From: Spodoptera frugiperda
Taxonomy: Eukaryota > Arthropoda > Insecta > Lepidoptera > Noctuidae
Assembly: GCF_023101765.2 (NCBI RefSeq)
Contig: NC_064226.1
Location: 1,170,001 to 1,234,000 of the forward strand
Length of the DNA stretch: 64,000 bases
Direction of reading: 5' to 3'
Positions 1-10,293 of this stretch are shown one piece after another. The translations under genes were made by a program, and so were the position numbers. The number at the start of each line of letters is the position of its first letter. Position 1 is the first letter of the stretch. The notes beneath the pieces were generated by a model. The model was given only the letters and a program-made list of their open reading frames with translations, ran no database searches and had not been told where the DNA came from.

Positions 1-360
1 AAAACATTCACAGACAATAAACAGATAAACGGTTAACAAAAATACCCCGTGGACTTGCCCGGGGAGGGTTCAAATATAAATCACGCCTAAAACAACAATA
101 CACAAGTTTTAAGTTAGCGACTGGTGGGCTAGTTGGACGGAGTTGGCAACACAAACTGAGCCGGGCAATATACGGGCGGGCGGCCGCGGCCGGCGCGCTG
201 TGGGCTCGCTGCAACTTGCAACTTACTGCGACCTACTGCATGCTGGTCTCGTAACTACTGTTTAACTTTCACTCTTGACCAGGTTTATTTTGCACTGGTT
301 TTGCTGTGCGAAATAACTGGGTTTTACTTATTTAGTATTTATTTATTTTATTATATGGGA

Positions 361-475
361 CTTACAAAATTGTGAAATGTGGGTGTACATTGGCATTATG
401 TGCCATAATGTGCACCTCTGCCTACCCCATCGGGGATTAAAGGCGTGACGTTATATAATATAATAATAATAAAAA
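361..475 (+). repeat. Retroposon 3' tail with TAA microsatellite
   Basis: The segment contains TGCACCTCTGCCTACCCCAT and GGCGTGACGTTATATA followed by a run of TAA repeats. Short-repeat tails after such sequence are typical of the 3' ends of lepidopteran non-LTR elements. A related CTCTGCCTACCCCATGGG segment occurs at 9805. The clade is not certain. Confidence 0.5.
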
Positions 476-1650
476 TGTACCTATTTTATTTTTCCTCAAA
501 AATACAGTCATAGACATCTTTATTCGTTTACTTTTTTATGTGTATTTTCTCTGGTAACCTTGAATTTAGAAATATTTTTAAATATGTTTTATTTTTCACT
601 AAAACACTGCATCTAGATCTATAGCCATTTTTAGATCTTTCAATGTTTTTTACAATTACAACAAATTGAATAGTTTTCTACACCATAAATATTAATGATA
701 GTAAACGCATACATCGTAGCGCGCGGGCCATGTGTTTCCACTTGGGGAAGATATCACTGACGCTTGCTGTCAAGGGTCAAAGCGATGAGTGTTAATGACG
801 AATACAAGATACATTATCATGGTGTTACTTTCATCTCTTTCTCTCTTACAGTTTCTCTATTCTCTGTCTCTGTCGCTCAACAAGCCGGTATTTGTCTTAT
901 TATTCAGGATTTAGTTCGTTTAAAAGCTACTTTGATAAAGTTAAATACGTAAGAGAGAACTAAATATTGAATACTGGAAGGTACCTAATTAGTAACTCAC
1001 TCGGATATTAAGTTTAATATTATTATTAAAGACAACTTTTTCTTAAACGAAATCTAGAACCTGGTTTAAGGACTAAAATAGTCTATAATTTTACACCCTA
1101 GAACAAAAATCTTTTTAAATAATTGATTAATTAAGAAGTTTAAATTCAGTCAATCAGCTTTAACACTATAAACCACGTGTGAATGCACTTGGCTTATCCA
1201 TATGTTTTTTATTCCAATATCACTTCACAGGGCTGCGCACACGCAGTACTAATGACAAATACAGGCGTGATAATGCGCGCGCGCCCCAAACTATTTTTAT
1301 TCAAATGTCGTCGCGTTAAGTCGCGCGTCTGTCTTTTGTCTTGTCTTTCTCACTAATTGTACAGTAATCGTTCCCATCGCGTTAGTCGCAGACAGGTTTA
1401 CTGCTGTTTTTAATCCGAATGCGTTTGTCAGACAAGTTACAGTTAATGTGTGAAGTGTAAATAGGAGATCCGTTTCATTGGAGCTATAAGAGGAGTGTTT
1501 TTGTAGGTATATTTTAAATCACACTCACACAAATACAAGTTTTATAATCCCCAAAAATGGTAAACACATACATTACATGAATAGTAGGTACATTATAATT
1601 ATGAATATTTTTATTTTAACTGTGAGATCATTAGAGATTACCGGTTAAGT
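476..1650. other. AT-rich intronic stretch, no gene seen
   Basis: No ORF of interest is present. A short alternating purine/pyrimidine GC run (GCGCGCGCGCC) lies near 1276, and AT-rich sequence surrounds it. Confidence 0.5.
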
Positions 1651-1788
1651 GTGGGAGAGTCATGCATCCGCACGACCAGAGTAATACCACGGCCTCACAG
1701 AAAACTGGCGTGAAACAACACACTTGTAACGCCTCTGGTGTTTCGGGTGTCCTTGGGCGGCGGCGATTGCTTACCACTAGGTGAAAAA
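1651..1788 (+). repeat. Dispersed retroposon-like repeat, family 1 (copy 1)
   Basis: The copy shares AATACCACGGCCTCACAGAA and a TTGTAACGCCTCTGGTGTTT block with a + strand copy at 22762-22930 and a longer copy in the opposite orientation at 3940-4207. All three end with a GGCGGCGATTGCTTAC-like block. Relative to the longest copy this one lacks an internal segment. Confidence 0.7.
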
Positions 1789-3256
1789 TCATTAACATTT
1801 TAGTTCAAATACATCAGACAGAGACATTAATTATGATCTTCCAGTTGTTGTCGTTTAAATACACCATTCCCATGACCTTGAAACACGTAATACCAAAATT
1901 CGCAACATAACTGATTAGATACTGTAAACAGTTTATAATAGCGATAAGATCAGTTATAGATGTCTATACACCCCGTTGTTAATCAACACCGTAGATTATA
2001 TAATGTTGGCAGTTGTCAAAGTTCCAAGGAATCATTAGTCGCGATCAAGCCGGTAATCCTCCGATTAAGCCACAAGATCGGCAGTTGTAAGGCAGGTTCA
2101 CTATAACCGCTCAAATAGCATCATCTCAAGACGCTAATCCTATTATTATATTGTCAAGTTTATTGAAGCAGGGAAGGAATGTAACCTAACTAATGTAACT
2201 AATTAATAGGTGGAAGAATGGCATTGGTAGTTCATGTTTTTCTGTGTTGAAAATTCGCGGTAGGTTTTGTGGAAGTTGAATAAGATTTTACACTACATCT
2301 CACACAGTTTATTCGTTTAAGATTAATGCTAATGTAGAACCCTATTTCAATACCAATATTTCCATATTTATTTAAAATTCTCTAAAATTATATTTTTAAA
2401 ATCTTACTTATGAAATACAAAAAAAAACATAAAAATATAAAAATAGAAGCCTGTAGCCGGAGCATGGTCCAAGCTACCGGTGGTTAGGACTCCAATACTA
2501 TTATTGTAAATCGACTACTACTTTTGTCGCCTAGGAAATCGAAACCGAAATCAAACGAATGAGTTTCTCCAATTAGTAATACATACTTTTATTTGTCAAT
2601 AATAACGAGAAGTCGAGAATGCTCCCAAGCCCGATTGCCTAGGGGCCCGGAGCGCCTCCGGCCCTGCATATCTCACAGCGCAGCAGTGAGAACAAACTTA
2701 CACAATAACATTGATATTATTATCATATCAGGAATTCTGCGTCATCTAATATTTTGTTGATGGCTCTGTTTTTTTCCTCTAACACATGATAGGAGGAGAG
2801 CCGATGTTGAGTGTGGAAAGGAGATTAAAACATTTGTTTGTATATCAATTTACAAGTCGACTTTTGTGATATTCATAAAAATATTTAGGCTATCTTTATT
2901 TTTGATTGAAATTGAAATTTTATTTCTCCAAGACTGCGGTGGTCTCTGCAGTTATATATACTTATGAAGTTATGACCTCAAGGTAGACTTTATATTCATT
3001 TTAACAGAACAAAATATAGTACATCAGTCTTTATAAAGCCATAAACGTTAGTAGGCCTAATAAAGAGTTTATAGTTAATAGTGGTTGAAGTTTAGTGCTC
3101 AGTAAAGGTTACCTAAAGGGTGTTGTCAGACCTTGAGACAGTTTCCACGACCTGCCCTGACTTTTATAGGAACCATAATGAGAAAGGTCGTCAGACCTAG
3201 GGAATGAACCCATTGCCATGACATTGTGGCATTACCTACCACACCACTGGGAAACT
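1789..3256. other. Intronic stretch, nothing recognised
   Basis: The stretch is AT-rich with scattered GC patches, such as 2635-2665. No gene, RNA gene or clear terminal-repeat element was recognised. Confidence 0.4.
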
Positions 3257-3505
3257 GGGTGATTCATTAACTCGTCCCACATGCCTACGGCCCATTTGGG
3301 ACGACTTGCAGAAAATCAAAATTAATATTATTTTCATTCTGCAACTCGTCTCACGTTACTTTTTGGGTGGGATTTTAAGGGACGACTTGCAGAATGAAAA
3401 TAATATTTAATTTGATTTTCTGCATCTCGTCCCAAATGGGCCGTAGGCATGTTTAACTCGTCCCAAATGGGCCGTAGGCATGTGGGACGAGTTGATGAAT
3501 CACCC
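3257..3505. mobile_element. Foldback (palindromic) MITE-like element
   Basis: The left end starts GGGTGATTCATTAACTCG and the right end is CGAGTTGATGAATCACCC, its inverted counterpart with one mismatch. The inverted arms extend through the motif GCCTACGGCCCATTTGGGAC and an AT-rich segment with ATTATTTTCATTCTGCA, so nearly the whole 249 bp can fold on itself. The right arm carries an additional direct copy of the AACTCGTCCCAAATGGGCC module. No ORF is inside and the target-site duplication is unclear. Confidence 0.85.
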
Positions 3506-3825
3506 GGCAAACTATGTCTAAAGAAAACTAGAATAAATATATAAGTGATTTATTTATTTTCAACAATTTAATACATGAATACTGACTGGGATACATTGAT
3601 CCGATTTTATAAATAAAGTCGTGTAGTGTGCGCCCCCTCTCACTGACAAGTACTGACAGGTTTATACACAGTTCGTATAGCACATGTGTTTGTGCTACTC
3701 ACTATAACACTACACACGCCGCCCGGATTCATTCAGCTATTGACACAAAAATAGAACCCTCACTAATGGTACTCTTTGTCTTTTCATTCAACAGCCAACT
3801 AATTAAAGGTTCCTTTAAAAGAGGA

Positions 3826-3940
3826 CTTACTGCCGTATTCAGAGACATTTAATGATTACTTAAACCATTCCTTAGTAACGATTTTGTATCGAAAACAATT
3901 GCTTAATGACTGGGTTAAGTAACCATTAAATGATTCTGTT
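3826..3940. mobile_element. Palindromic MITE, TTAATGA family, copy A (right end missing)
   Basis: The left arm CATTTAATGATTACTTAAAC is mirrored by GTTAAGTAACCATTAAATGA, with AAAACAATTGCTTAATGACT in the centre. The same arrangement occurs at 59964-60069, where both arms and the outer GCCG/CGGT termini are present. In this copy the right terminus stops at the poly(A)-like end of the retroposon copy at 3940-4207. Confidence 0.75.
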
Positions 3941-4207
3941 TTTTTTATGAAACACGCCAGTAAACGAGCAGACGTATCACCTGATGGTAAGCAATCGCCG
4001 CCGCCCATGGACACTTGAAACACCAGAGGCGTTACAAGTGCGTTGCTGGGTTTTTGGGGGTTAGGAATTTAAGGGTTCGGGAATTGGGGATTGGGAAGGG
4101 AATTGGGCTTCCGGTAACTTCACTCACACAACGAAACACAACGCAGACGTTGTTTCACGTCGGTTTTATATGAGTCCGTGGTATCACTCTCTGGCTCTCC
4201 CACTCTT
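3940..4207 (-). repeat. Dispersed retroposon-like repeat, family 1 (longest copy)
   Basis: Read on the - strand, it runs from GAGAGCCAGAGAGTGATACC through AACACAACG and AGGCGTTAC-type blocks and GCGGCGATTGCTTACCATCA to GGCGTGTTTCATAAAAAAAA. The terminal A run suggests a poly(A)-tailed retroposon. It shares the ACCACGG...TTGTAACGCCTC...GATTGCTTAC order with the copies at 1651 and 22762. Confidence 0.7.
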
Positions 4208-4842
4208 AGATTATGTCGATTCAGTAAATAATTTCACCGATGCTCATGCTGATATACAAATAAACTGGCTACCTATTTACTAATAACATTTACTTTGTGC
4301 GGAAGTTAAACAATGGAAGAGTTCATCTGTTGTTCCCGGAAATGTTGGAAAAATATCGAATTATTCTGTGCAGGGAGGCTTGATAATGTGGCCGACGGAT
4401 GTTTCGGTGTCAGGGGCTTTTATAAACCTCTCATCGACTTCCTGCTCTGAATAATGTCAATTAATACGTCAAAATTTTGTTTTAACCTTTCTAGAGTTAC
4501 GCTACAAACAAGAAGCATTTTTATAAATTTTATACCAATAATGTAAAAATGTTTTTGATATTTTTTTTCATTCTTCTTCAAACAAATAATGGGGGACTTA
4601 ATGCCTCAAGCATGATTTGTAGTGTACTCTATGATTCACGTTTCATTTGTGTGAGTTTGGCAACAGAGGTTCCCGTAGTAATTGTGTTAGATGACATTTC
4701 CCTTAGTTTTTTCTTTTCCATGCCCTCAAGGCATTCTCTGACAGTCAACCATAGGGTAGTGCAGAGAAATTAATTTTGAAAGTATTGGGTGGACATTTTT
4801 GTTTTGTTTATTGGATACGATAAGTATTCACGAGATACAGCC
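4208..4842. other. AT-rich intronic stretch, no gene seen
   Basis: A 74-codon frame starting at ATG 4549 is present. It begins with a hydrophobic run and then loses coding character, and has no homology that I recognise, so it is probably chance. Confidence 0.4.
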
Positions 4843-4988
4843 TTTTTTAGGGGAGAAATTCATCCAATGACTTCTCCCACCTTGGGCGAGGCGGGAGTGA
4901 TTCTTACTGACTAAAAACCACCCCGTTCCTTCTCCTGCTTTGAGCTGGAGCCCCGGTAACCTGTTACGTTGTCCGCAGCTCCGGACGA
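4843..4988 (-). repeat. SINE-like repeat, family 2 (copy 1)
   Basis: On the - strand it contains GGGGCTCCAGCTC, the shared TTTTTAGTCAGTAAGA block and a GGCGGGAG...GTCATTGGATGA 3' end. The same order appears at 9509, 11235, 21258, 30293 and 50222, in both orientations. Confidence 0.8.
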
Positions 4989-5041
4989 GATACAGTCTTA
5001 CTTTTAGATAGTGTAGAGGTTGAGTATGTAGTGTTACGTAG

Positions 5042-5084
5042 CAAGTACCGGTAAGTACCGGTTAGTGTCGGTTAGTACCGGCAG
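5042..5084 (+). repeat. Short tandem repeat (AAGTACCGGTT-like, about 4 units)
   Basis: Four imperfect units of about 10-11 bp, AAGTACCGGT, AAGTACCGGTT, AGTGTCGGTT and AGTACCGG, follow one another. No gene lies nearby. Confidence 0.8.
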
Positions 5085-6964
5085 GCCATAATAGCAAGTA
5101 ACAGGTGCAAATTAGTTTCTATTGTTTAGGCAAATATTGACAGTGACGGCGGCTGGTTTACTGGTCACTTTATCATTCTCATTGGCTCGTCTGCGCCCAC
5201 AATCTGTTCCTGAATTTACGGAATAATTTCACACAGACAAAAGCTCTTATAACTCAAACAATAGGGCCGAATTTCGTCCGCCAACATTGCATACTGTTTC
5301 CACTTGCTTGTTGTCGAAACAAAGTTTGTTTTGCGAGTATTGTGCGCTTTAATGTGGAGTAATAAGGTATGTTTTCGCTTGTTGTGTCCGTGTGTATTGT
5401 TATCTATTCTGTTGCTTAATTAAGGGTACATCCATCACGGGCAGCCATTGATGGCTCATTGATTAAGTTTGTGTTCCATTTTTTGGTCGAGTCCTGAGAT
5501 TGATTGGTTTTGTTAGTGACCATTGAAAAAACGCCATTAATTAATGTTTATTTAGCAGGAACTACCGCGGGGCCGCACATGTATGCATATTTATGTATTG
5601 TGGTTGAAGCCGCGCTTTTCATGAATGCTATGTATTGAATTTAAACGTTGTAGCTTAACATTTGTGTTGTTATTGCTACAATTATGACAAGTAGAATTAT
5701 GTAGATTGTATTTTATTGTATTGGTTTCCATAGCCTAACCTAATCGATGACCTGTATACCTCTGCTACCCTACATATTGTATCAGCCACAATCGTGACAG
5801 CAACCAGGAAGGTTGCCATAGTAACGCCACACAAAAAGCCTTTTCTCTATTATACAGACACTTCATCCTTTTCAGGTCAAGGATAATCGTTTGTCATATT
5901 TTAATGAAATTAAAAAAAAAATATTTTGATCTCCATTGCTTTCAAAATACCTATATCAATCAACTAATTATAATTTTGCGCTAATTTCATTAGGGGTGAA
6001 GCTCATATCGAGTGTAGAATGATGATGTGAGATCTAAATAATTAGAGAGCCCCATTAATAGGAGCTCCTTAATATAATTAAAACGCATATCAATCATGGA
6101 AATCACTGCGCAGCGCAGTTCCGGGGTTAACCCGGAATTGGCCCGGATGCGCAGTTCCATAAATGGGTCACAACTAAGACAAACACAGAAGGTTCACAAG
6201 AACTTTATGGATTTTCCTCATTTAAGAAAGTTTGAGTTTGTTTCTTTGGCCTTAAGGTCCGTAGTTTGACTACAAAATTCCACATTATTAATTCAGTAAA
6301 CACTAAGCAAAGAAGTTAGTAAAGGAAACTCAAAATAATAAAGAAAATTCTAGTGTGAGACAACGTCTTAATTAAAAATAAAAACAGTTTTTTTTCACCG
6401 ATTTGGAAATAAAATCCTCACATTCAACTCTATACATTTATTTCAGAGAAGTAGCAAACGATGTTATTTTACATATAAAAGGTCGATCTTGAAAAGGATG
6501 ACCGGTATTTTATGAGAGTCTGAAATTGAGAAATAACTGTTCTACAATATTGGACACGTCTCGTGTTGAGCTCTTACAATTTCTCCCCACTCCTGAGATA
6601 TCGCTATAAACTAGTACTCTCTAGTAATGAGAAACTTTAGTGACGGACATCTGACAGTGTCCCATCCTCACTTTATTTTAAACTTGAGTACACTCAGTGT
6701 CAATATAATCAGTCGGAACATGCAACAACTGATGTTTAATGACCTCTCACTTAAAAAAAGTGCTTGCGTTTCTTAATCCCTACGTTTGGTTTGTGGCTTA
6801 AAAATTGTGGTAAAGTGATCTGAAGTTCTATTAAAGATCGTAAAAGACCATATTTCTGTTGTATTTTGACATACTACCCTTAGGTATGCCTAAAATTATG
6901 ACTTTAAAGTTAAATAATTTATTTCAATTCGACCAATAAAGAGCAGAAAGTATAAAAAAAAATA
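5085..6964. other. Intronic stretch, mostly unique sequence
   Basis: No gene was recognised. The segment near 5790-5870, with AGCAACCAGGAAGGTTGCCA, forms a small inverted repeat (GCAACC/GGTTGC) in otherwise unique sequence. A small GC patch lies near 6105-6150. Confidence 0.4.
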
Positions 6965-7090
6965 TAATAAACGTGACGATTTGGAGTTCAGTCCTCTGTG
7001 AAGCTATGACTTCGGTCCAAAGAGTAGATTTCCACGGAGAAGAACGAGCAAATAGGTAACTCCATGTTTACCCTTTTACAATTAGTTTCA
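6965..7090 (+). repeat. Diverged retroposon-like repeat, family 4 (copy 1)
   Basis: TGTGAAGCTATGACTTCGGT, the CCAAAG block and GGAGAAGAACGAGCAA...AACTCCA follow the same order as the clearer copies at 8880-9050 and 9137-9300. Confidence 0.5.
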
Positions 7091-8526
7091 CACCTTCATC
7101 TTGAGTAGACCTTCTGCGTCTTCTGTCTCTAGCATAACTGCGGGGTTAGTGTGCAACATCAATCAAGTATTTAGGCGGTGTGGAGCTAAGCGGAATGATT
7201 TCCTCGTTGACATCCGCGCCAGCCTCGCTTCCAATGCATAACGATGCTTCTGCTGAGTTCTAGACTTTGCCATGTTTACAGTTAAGTGAATTTGAATGCC
7301 AAGCGGTCAGTTTGTTAGCTTTGAGTAGGATAACATTGGGGTTAAGATTGTTAAGTTGAAGTAGAAGTGATAATTTGATGTATTGAAGAACATACAAGGT
7401 TATTGTCGCATAGTGAGTGTAAGTCATAAACTATATCACTATGTAATATACCATTATGTGATTAATTATATTTATGTTATTCATTTTTCGAAGTTTTTGT
7501 AAGAAATACGTCTTAAGAAGTAAGAAGGAAACTCATAAAAAGTTATCGTTTTAAATTCTTATTATTTTAATTGTATTCTCTGTTAACAGCGCTATCTGGC
7601 TACCGTATTTTACACAATCACACTTCAACTGTCGTTTGAACTTTCGTTTTTAATGACGTCTTAAATTTAGTGAGAATCTTCCGAACCAGATCTACAGAAA
7701 TGAAGACGAAATATTAACTTAAAGTTTGACAATCGTCTGTGGACTAACCCTCGAGAATACTAGGCACTCAAGACAAACTCAGATACTAAGTTTACTCGCC
7801 TTACAATGGGAGGGATCATGTTTTCATACGATTTTATTGTTGTTGAGACTCCAGAAATAAAAACGAGGTTTAACGAAGGCATATCTTCCGAGCATAGTTT
7901 AATTAATGCCGGGGACAATGGGACTGCCGTCTTTGTCTCCGCACAAATAATCTTAGCTCCACAATGAACACAGATTTTATTTGGCCGTAAACTTTACGGA
8001 TGCTGGATGGATTTATGATGATGTTACACGTGTTGCTATAGTGATGGCGGGAGAATAACATGCTCATTGAGATTGTAAGCTGTACGATTTATCCGAAACT
8101 CTATAGATTTCGGAAAGATATCTTTTATGGATTATGAAACGATTTCGGGAAATATTTGATGAGTACGCGTAAAACAATGCCGGCTTTGTTTATGTTGTTT
8201 CTTTATAAATAAAGGTCTATGAAAGATGTTTATGATAATTATGTTTGTATGATATGCCTTATCATTTACAGATTTGCCTATAAAATATATATCTAGTAAA
8301 ATATCTGTCTGACTTGTTACGGCGTAGGGTAGAATACTTGTACCTAACTCTTCTCATGTATATCGTAATCGTAAGCTTCAATTAACATTCAACAGAAACC
8401 AGACAACAGTGGTGTCTAATTGAACATGACCGATAATGGAAGCGAGGTGATTGTGGCAAAACCCTTTAAAGTAGAGGATGCCCGTGGTCTAAGCCAATAG
8501 AATGTTGAGGACAAAAATATGGCCAA
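7091..8526. other. AT-rich intronic stretch, nothing recognised
   Basis: No ORF, RNA gene or terminal-repeat element was identified in this stretch. Confidence 0.4.
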
Positions 8527-8663
8527 TTAGCCTATGCCAGCGGGTTTACCCGAGTTACCGCTCATACCCTGTGTGTATTTTTTTTTGTGTGTATACAAAA
8601 ATTCATCAAAATCCTTTAAAAAATTGTATAAATGAAACTTTCACATTTATGACATTAATGTGA
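8527..8663 (-). mobile_element. Decayed Helitron-like element abutting the dpr exon
   Basis: On the - strand it starts A|TCACATTAATGTCATAAATG and ends with a TTAG-complement border where intact relatives have CTAG. The internal order matches the better copy at 10979-11150: CTTTCACATTTAT, a TTCATCAAAATCC block, and GCCAGCGG before the 3' end. Its 5' terminus lies 25 bp before the dpr exon. Confidence 0.65.
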
Positions 8664-8670
8664 TAATTCC

Positions 8671-8688
8671 AATTTTCTTTATTCCCAG
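8671..8688 (+). promoter_or_regulatory. Splice acceptor of the dpr exon
   Basis: A pyrimidine-rich tract runs directly into CAG at 8686-8688. Only about 25 bp separate this tract from a Helitron-like terminus ending at 8663, so the branch point probably lies inside the transposon-derived sequence; CATTAAT near 8653-8659 is a candidate. Confidence 0.8.
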
Positions 8689-8858
8689 GTTCATGCGACG
8701 TCGCGGGCGGGGCGGGGTCAGTGAACGCTCTGCCGGCGGGCAGCGCCGGCGCACGTCTGGCGCCGTCCTTCGACGCAGCCACACCACGCAACGTCACCGC
8801 CCTCGTCGGGAAGTCCGCCTACCTCAGCTGCCGGGTTCGAAACCTGGGCAACAGAACG
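8689..8858 (+). CDS. Internal exon of a dpr-family Ig cell-surface protein (partial gene)
   Basis: The exon encodes about 56 residues. A low-complexity Ala/Gly/Ser stretch comes first, then the start of an Ig V-type domain containing RNVTALVGKSAYLSCRV and ending NLGNRT. The Cys in YLSC is the expected B-strand cysteine of the Ig disulfide; its partner cysteine and the core Trp would be in the next exon. Two N-glycosylation sequons are visible (NVT and NRT). The acceptor is TTTCTTTATTCCCAG ending at 8688 and the donor is ACG|GTACGT at 8859. The exon starts with the last two bases of a split codon and ends in phase 0. dpr proteins are neuronal surface proteins with two Ig domains that bind DIP partners in synaptic matching. 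The FD...RNVTALVGK...SCRV.NLGNRT pattern is closest, from memory, to the dpr8/9/21 group, but the paralog is not settled. Signal-peptide and downstream Ig exons were not found in the window. Confidence 0.88.
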
Positions 8859-8866
8859 GTACGTAC
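8859..8866 (+). promoter_or_regulatory. Splice donor of the dpr exon
   Basis: GTACGTAC follows the ACG threonine codon directly. The frame stays open past the donor but runs into repeat-derived sequence, which supports a splice here. Confidence 0.8.
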
Positions 8867-8879
8867 TTGTTCATTAAGA

Positions 8880-9055
8880 TATTCAAGGTCAAAGTCAAAG
8901 CATTTATTTCAATTAATCCTAAATAAGGCACTTTTGAAACGTAAAATTGAATTGTCCGTCAGTCTGTCTGTCAGTGAAGCTAGGCGCTCGTTCCAAAGTG
9001 TTGCTTCGAATGGAGAAGATCGAGCAAGAAACTCCACAACAAACTATATCATAAT
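8880..9055 (+). repeat. Retroposon-like repeat, family 4 (copy 2)
   Basis: The segment begins AAGGTCAAAGTCAAAGCATT and contains GTCAGTGAAGCTAGGCGC, TCGTTCCAAAGTGTTGCTTC and GCAAGAAACTCCAC. It starts about 20 bp after the dpr splice donor. The copy at 9137 lies in the same orientation. Confidence 0.75.
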
Positions 9056-9136
9056 ATAAAAAATAGTATTATTTCAAATATATAGAATGATAAATGATAT
9101 TGTATGATCCTGTAAAAAGCTGCAACACTTTTTGAC

Positions 9137-9300
9137 AAAGTCAAAGCCAAATCCTTTATTCCAGTTAAACTATAACCTATACCTACTACTTTTGAAATGT
9201 CAACAAGTAAAGAAATAAAAAAATTGGCTGTCAGTCTGTCCGTCAGTGAAGCTAGGTGCTCGTTCCAAAGTGTAGCTTTGATAGTTTCTAGGAAAAACGA
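9137..9300 (+). repeat. Retroposon-like repeat, family 4 (copy 3)
   Basis: AAAGTCAAAGCCAAATCCTT, GTCAGTCTGTCCGTCAGTGA and TAGGTGCTCGTTCCAAAGTG mirror copy 2 in the same orientation about 250 bp away, forming a direct repeat pair. Confidence 0.75.
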
Positions 9301-9508
9301 TACGATCGGTCGGTATTTTCAAACTGTTTTCTCCGAAAAGAAATATCGAAACAAATCTAGAGATCACAACGGACACACATTTTTTGTTTTTGATTAAATT
9401 ATTAGAATGTTTTTCTACCATTCTTTTACAACCGATCTCGATTGAAATTCAATGAAATATCTGCCGGTCGATTGGATAATATAAAATATTGACACATTTT
9501 GTTCCAAG

Positions 9509-9656
9509 GCTGCGGACAACGTAACAGGTTACCGGGGCTCCGGCTCAAAGCAGGAGTAGGAACAGGGTAGTTTTTAGTCAGTAAGAGTCTGACATGCCCT
9601 CTCGCCTCACCCATGGCGGGAGAAGTCATTAGATGATTTTCCCCCACAAAAAACAA
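9509..9656 (+). repeat. SINE-like repeat, family 2 (copy 2)
   Basis: It carries GGCTGCGGACAACGTAACAG, ACCGGGGCTCCGGCTCAAAG, TTTTTAGTCAGTAAGAGTCT and ends at CCCCCACAAAAAAC. The A-rich end suggests a retroposed copy. Confidence 0.8.
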
Positions 9657-9777
9657 CAATAGAATAAGCTTATGTCAAAATTCTATCATTAAAAGGTCTC
9701 TATCTACCTAGAAATTTATTGAAAATAGCCGTTAGTAGACTACGAATTGATATAAAAAGACTAATGATATAAACCGT

Positions 9778-9846
9778 GGCAATTGGCGTTCCATGGTCTC
9801 TGCCTACCCCATGGGAGACATGTATTGGTTATGTATGTATGTAATG
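9778..9846 (+). repeat. Retroposon 3' tail with (ATGT)n-like run
   Basis: ATTGGCGTTCCATGGTCTCT and GCCTACCCCATGGGAGACAT are followed by ATGTATGTATGTAATG. This is a short-repeat-tailed 3' end related to that at 361-475. Confidence 0.5.
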
Positions 9847-10135
9847 ATAAAAAGATAAAAATGTGTGTAGCTCGAATTCTTCAAATAAAGTAGTACTATA
9901 GACATGATAGGCTATTCACATCGACACTTGTATCCTACATCAATGGCTATGTGAGTGAATATTTCTTATTTCTTTATTGAACTTTCTCAGAATTGCGTGG
10001 GCGGCTGAAATGTCAGTCAGTATTGGTACTCTTTTTTATATTCCAATTGTGAAATATATTTAAGTTATTACCAATTTATATAATCGTATTCATACTTAGT
10101 ATTAGTATTTTATTAAACCTTGATAAAGGATTTCC

Positions 10136-10293
10136 TACGTGTGCTAGTACGTTTACAAACATACAAATTCACATACAAATGATACCCAGACTCGAATCAA
10201 CAATTTGTGGATCACACAAAGAGTTGCTCCGTATGAAAATCGAACCTGCTAAACGTGCCGCTTGCCCAGCTATCGCGCTAACTGTGCAGTCAA
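10136..10293 (-). mobile_element. tRNA-derived SINE (antisense copy, decayed)
   Basis: On the - strand it reads TTGACTGCACAGTTAGCGCG, an A-box-like TAGCGCGATAGCTGGG, then a degraded B box starting GGTTCGATTTT, and GGAGCAACTCTTTGTGTGAT. The body then carries GTATGTGAATTTGTATG. The order matches the intact copy at 26609-26847. Confidence 0.75.

Larger units (their letters stand above)
1..8688 (+). other. Probable upstream intron of the dpr gene
   Basis: No exon with credible coding content and splice sites was found on the + strand before 8689, while the exon at 8689 begins inside a codon and so must have an upstream partner. A GC- and CpG-rich patch at about 165-215 is the only GC island near the left edge. 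The stretch otherwise holds the repeats listed separately. Confidence 0.6.

Noticed and set aside
4549..4773. Signal-peptide-like 74-codon frame
   Set aside because: The hydrophobic start arises from a T-rich run and the remainder has no conserved pattern, splice site or promoter.
8606..8926. Other frames over the dpr exon (- strand 63 codons; + strand 88 codons)
   Set aside because: They are shadows of the Ig exon, lack Ig features and run into repeat sequence.
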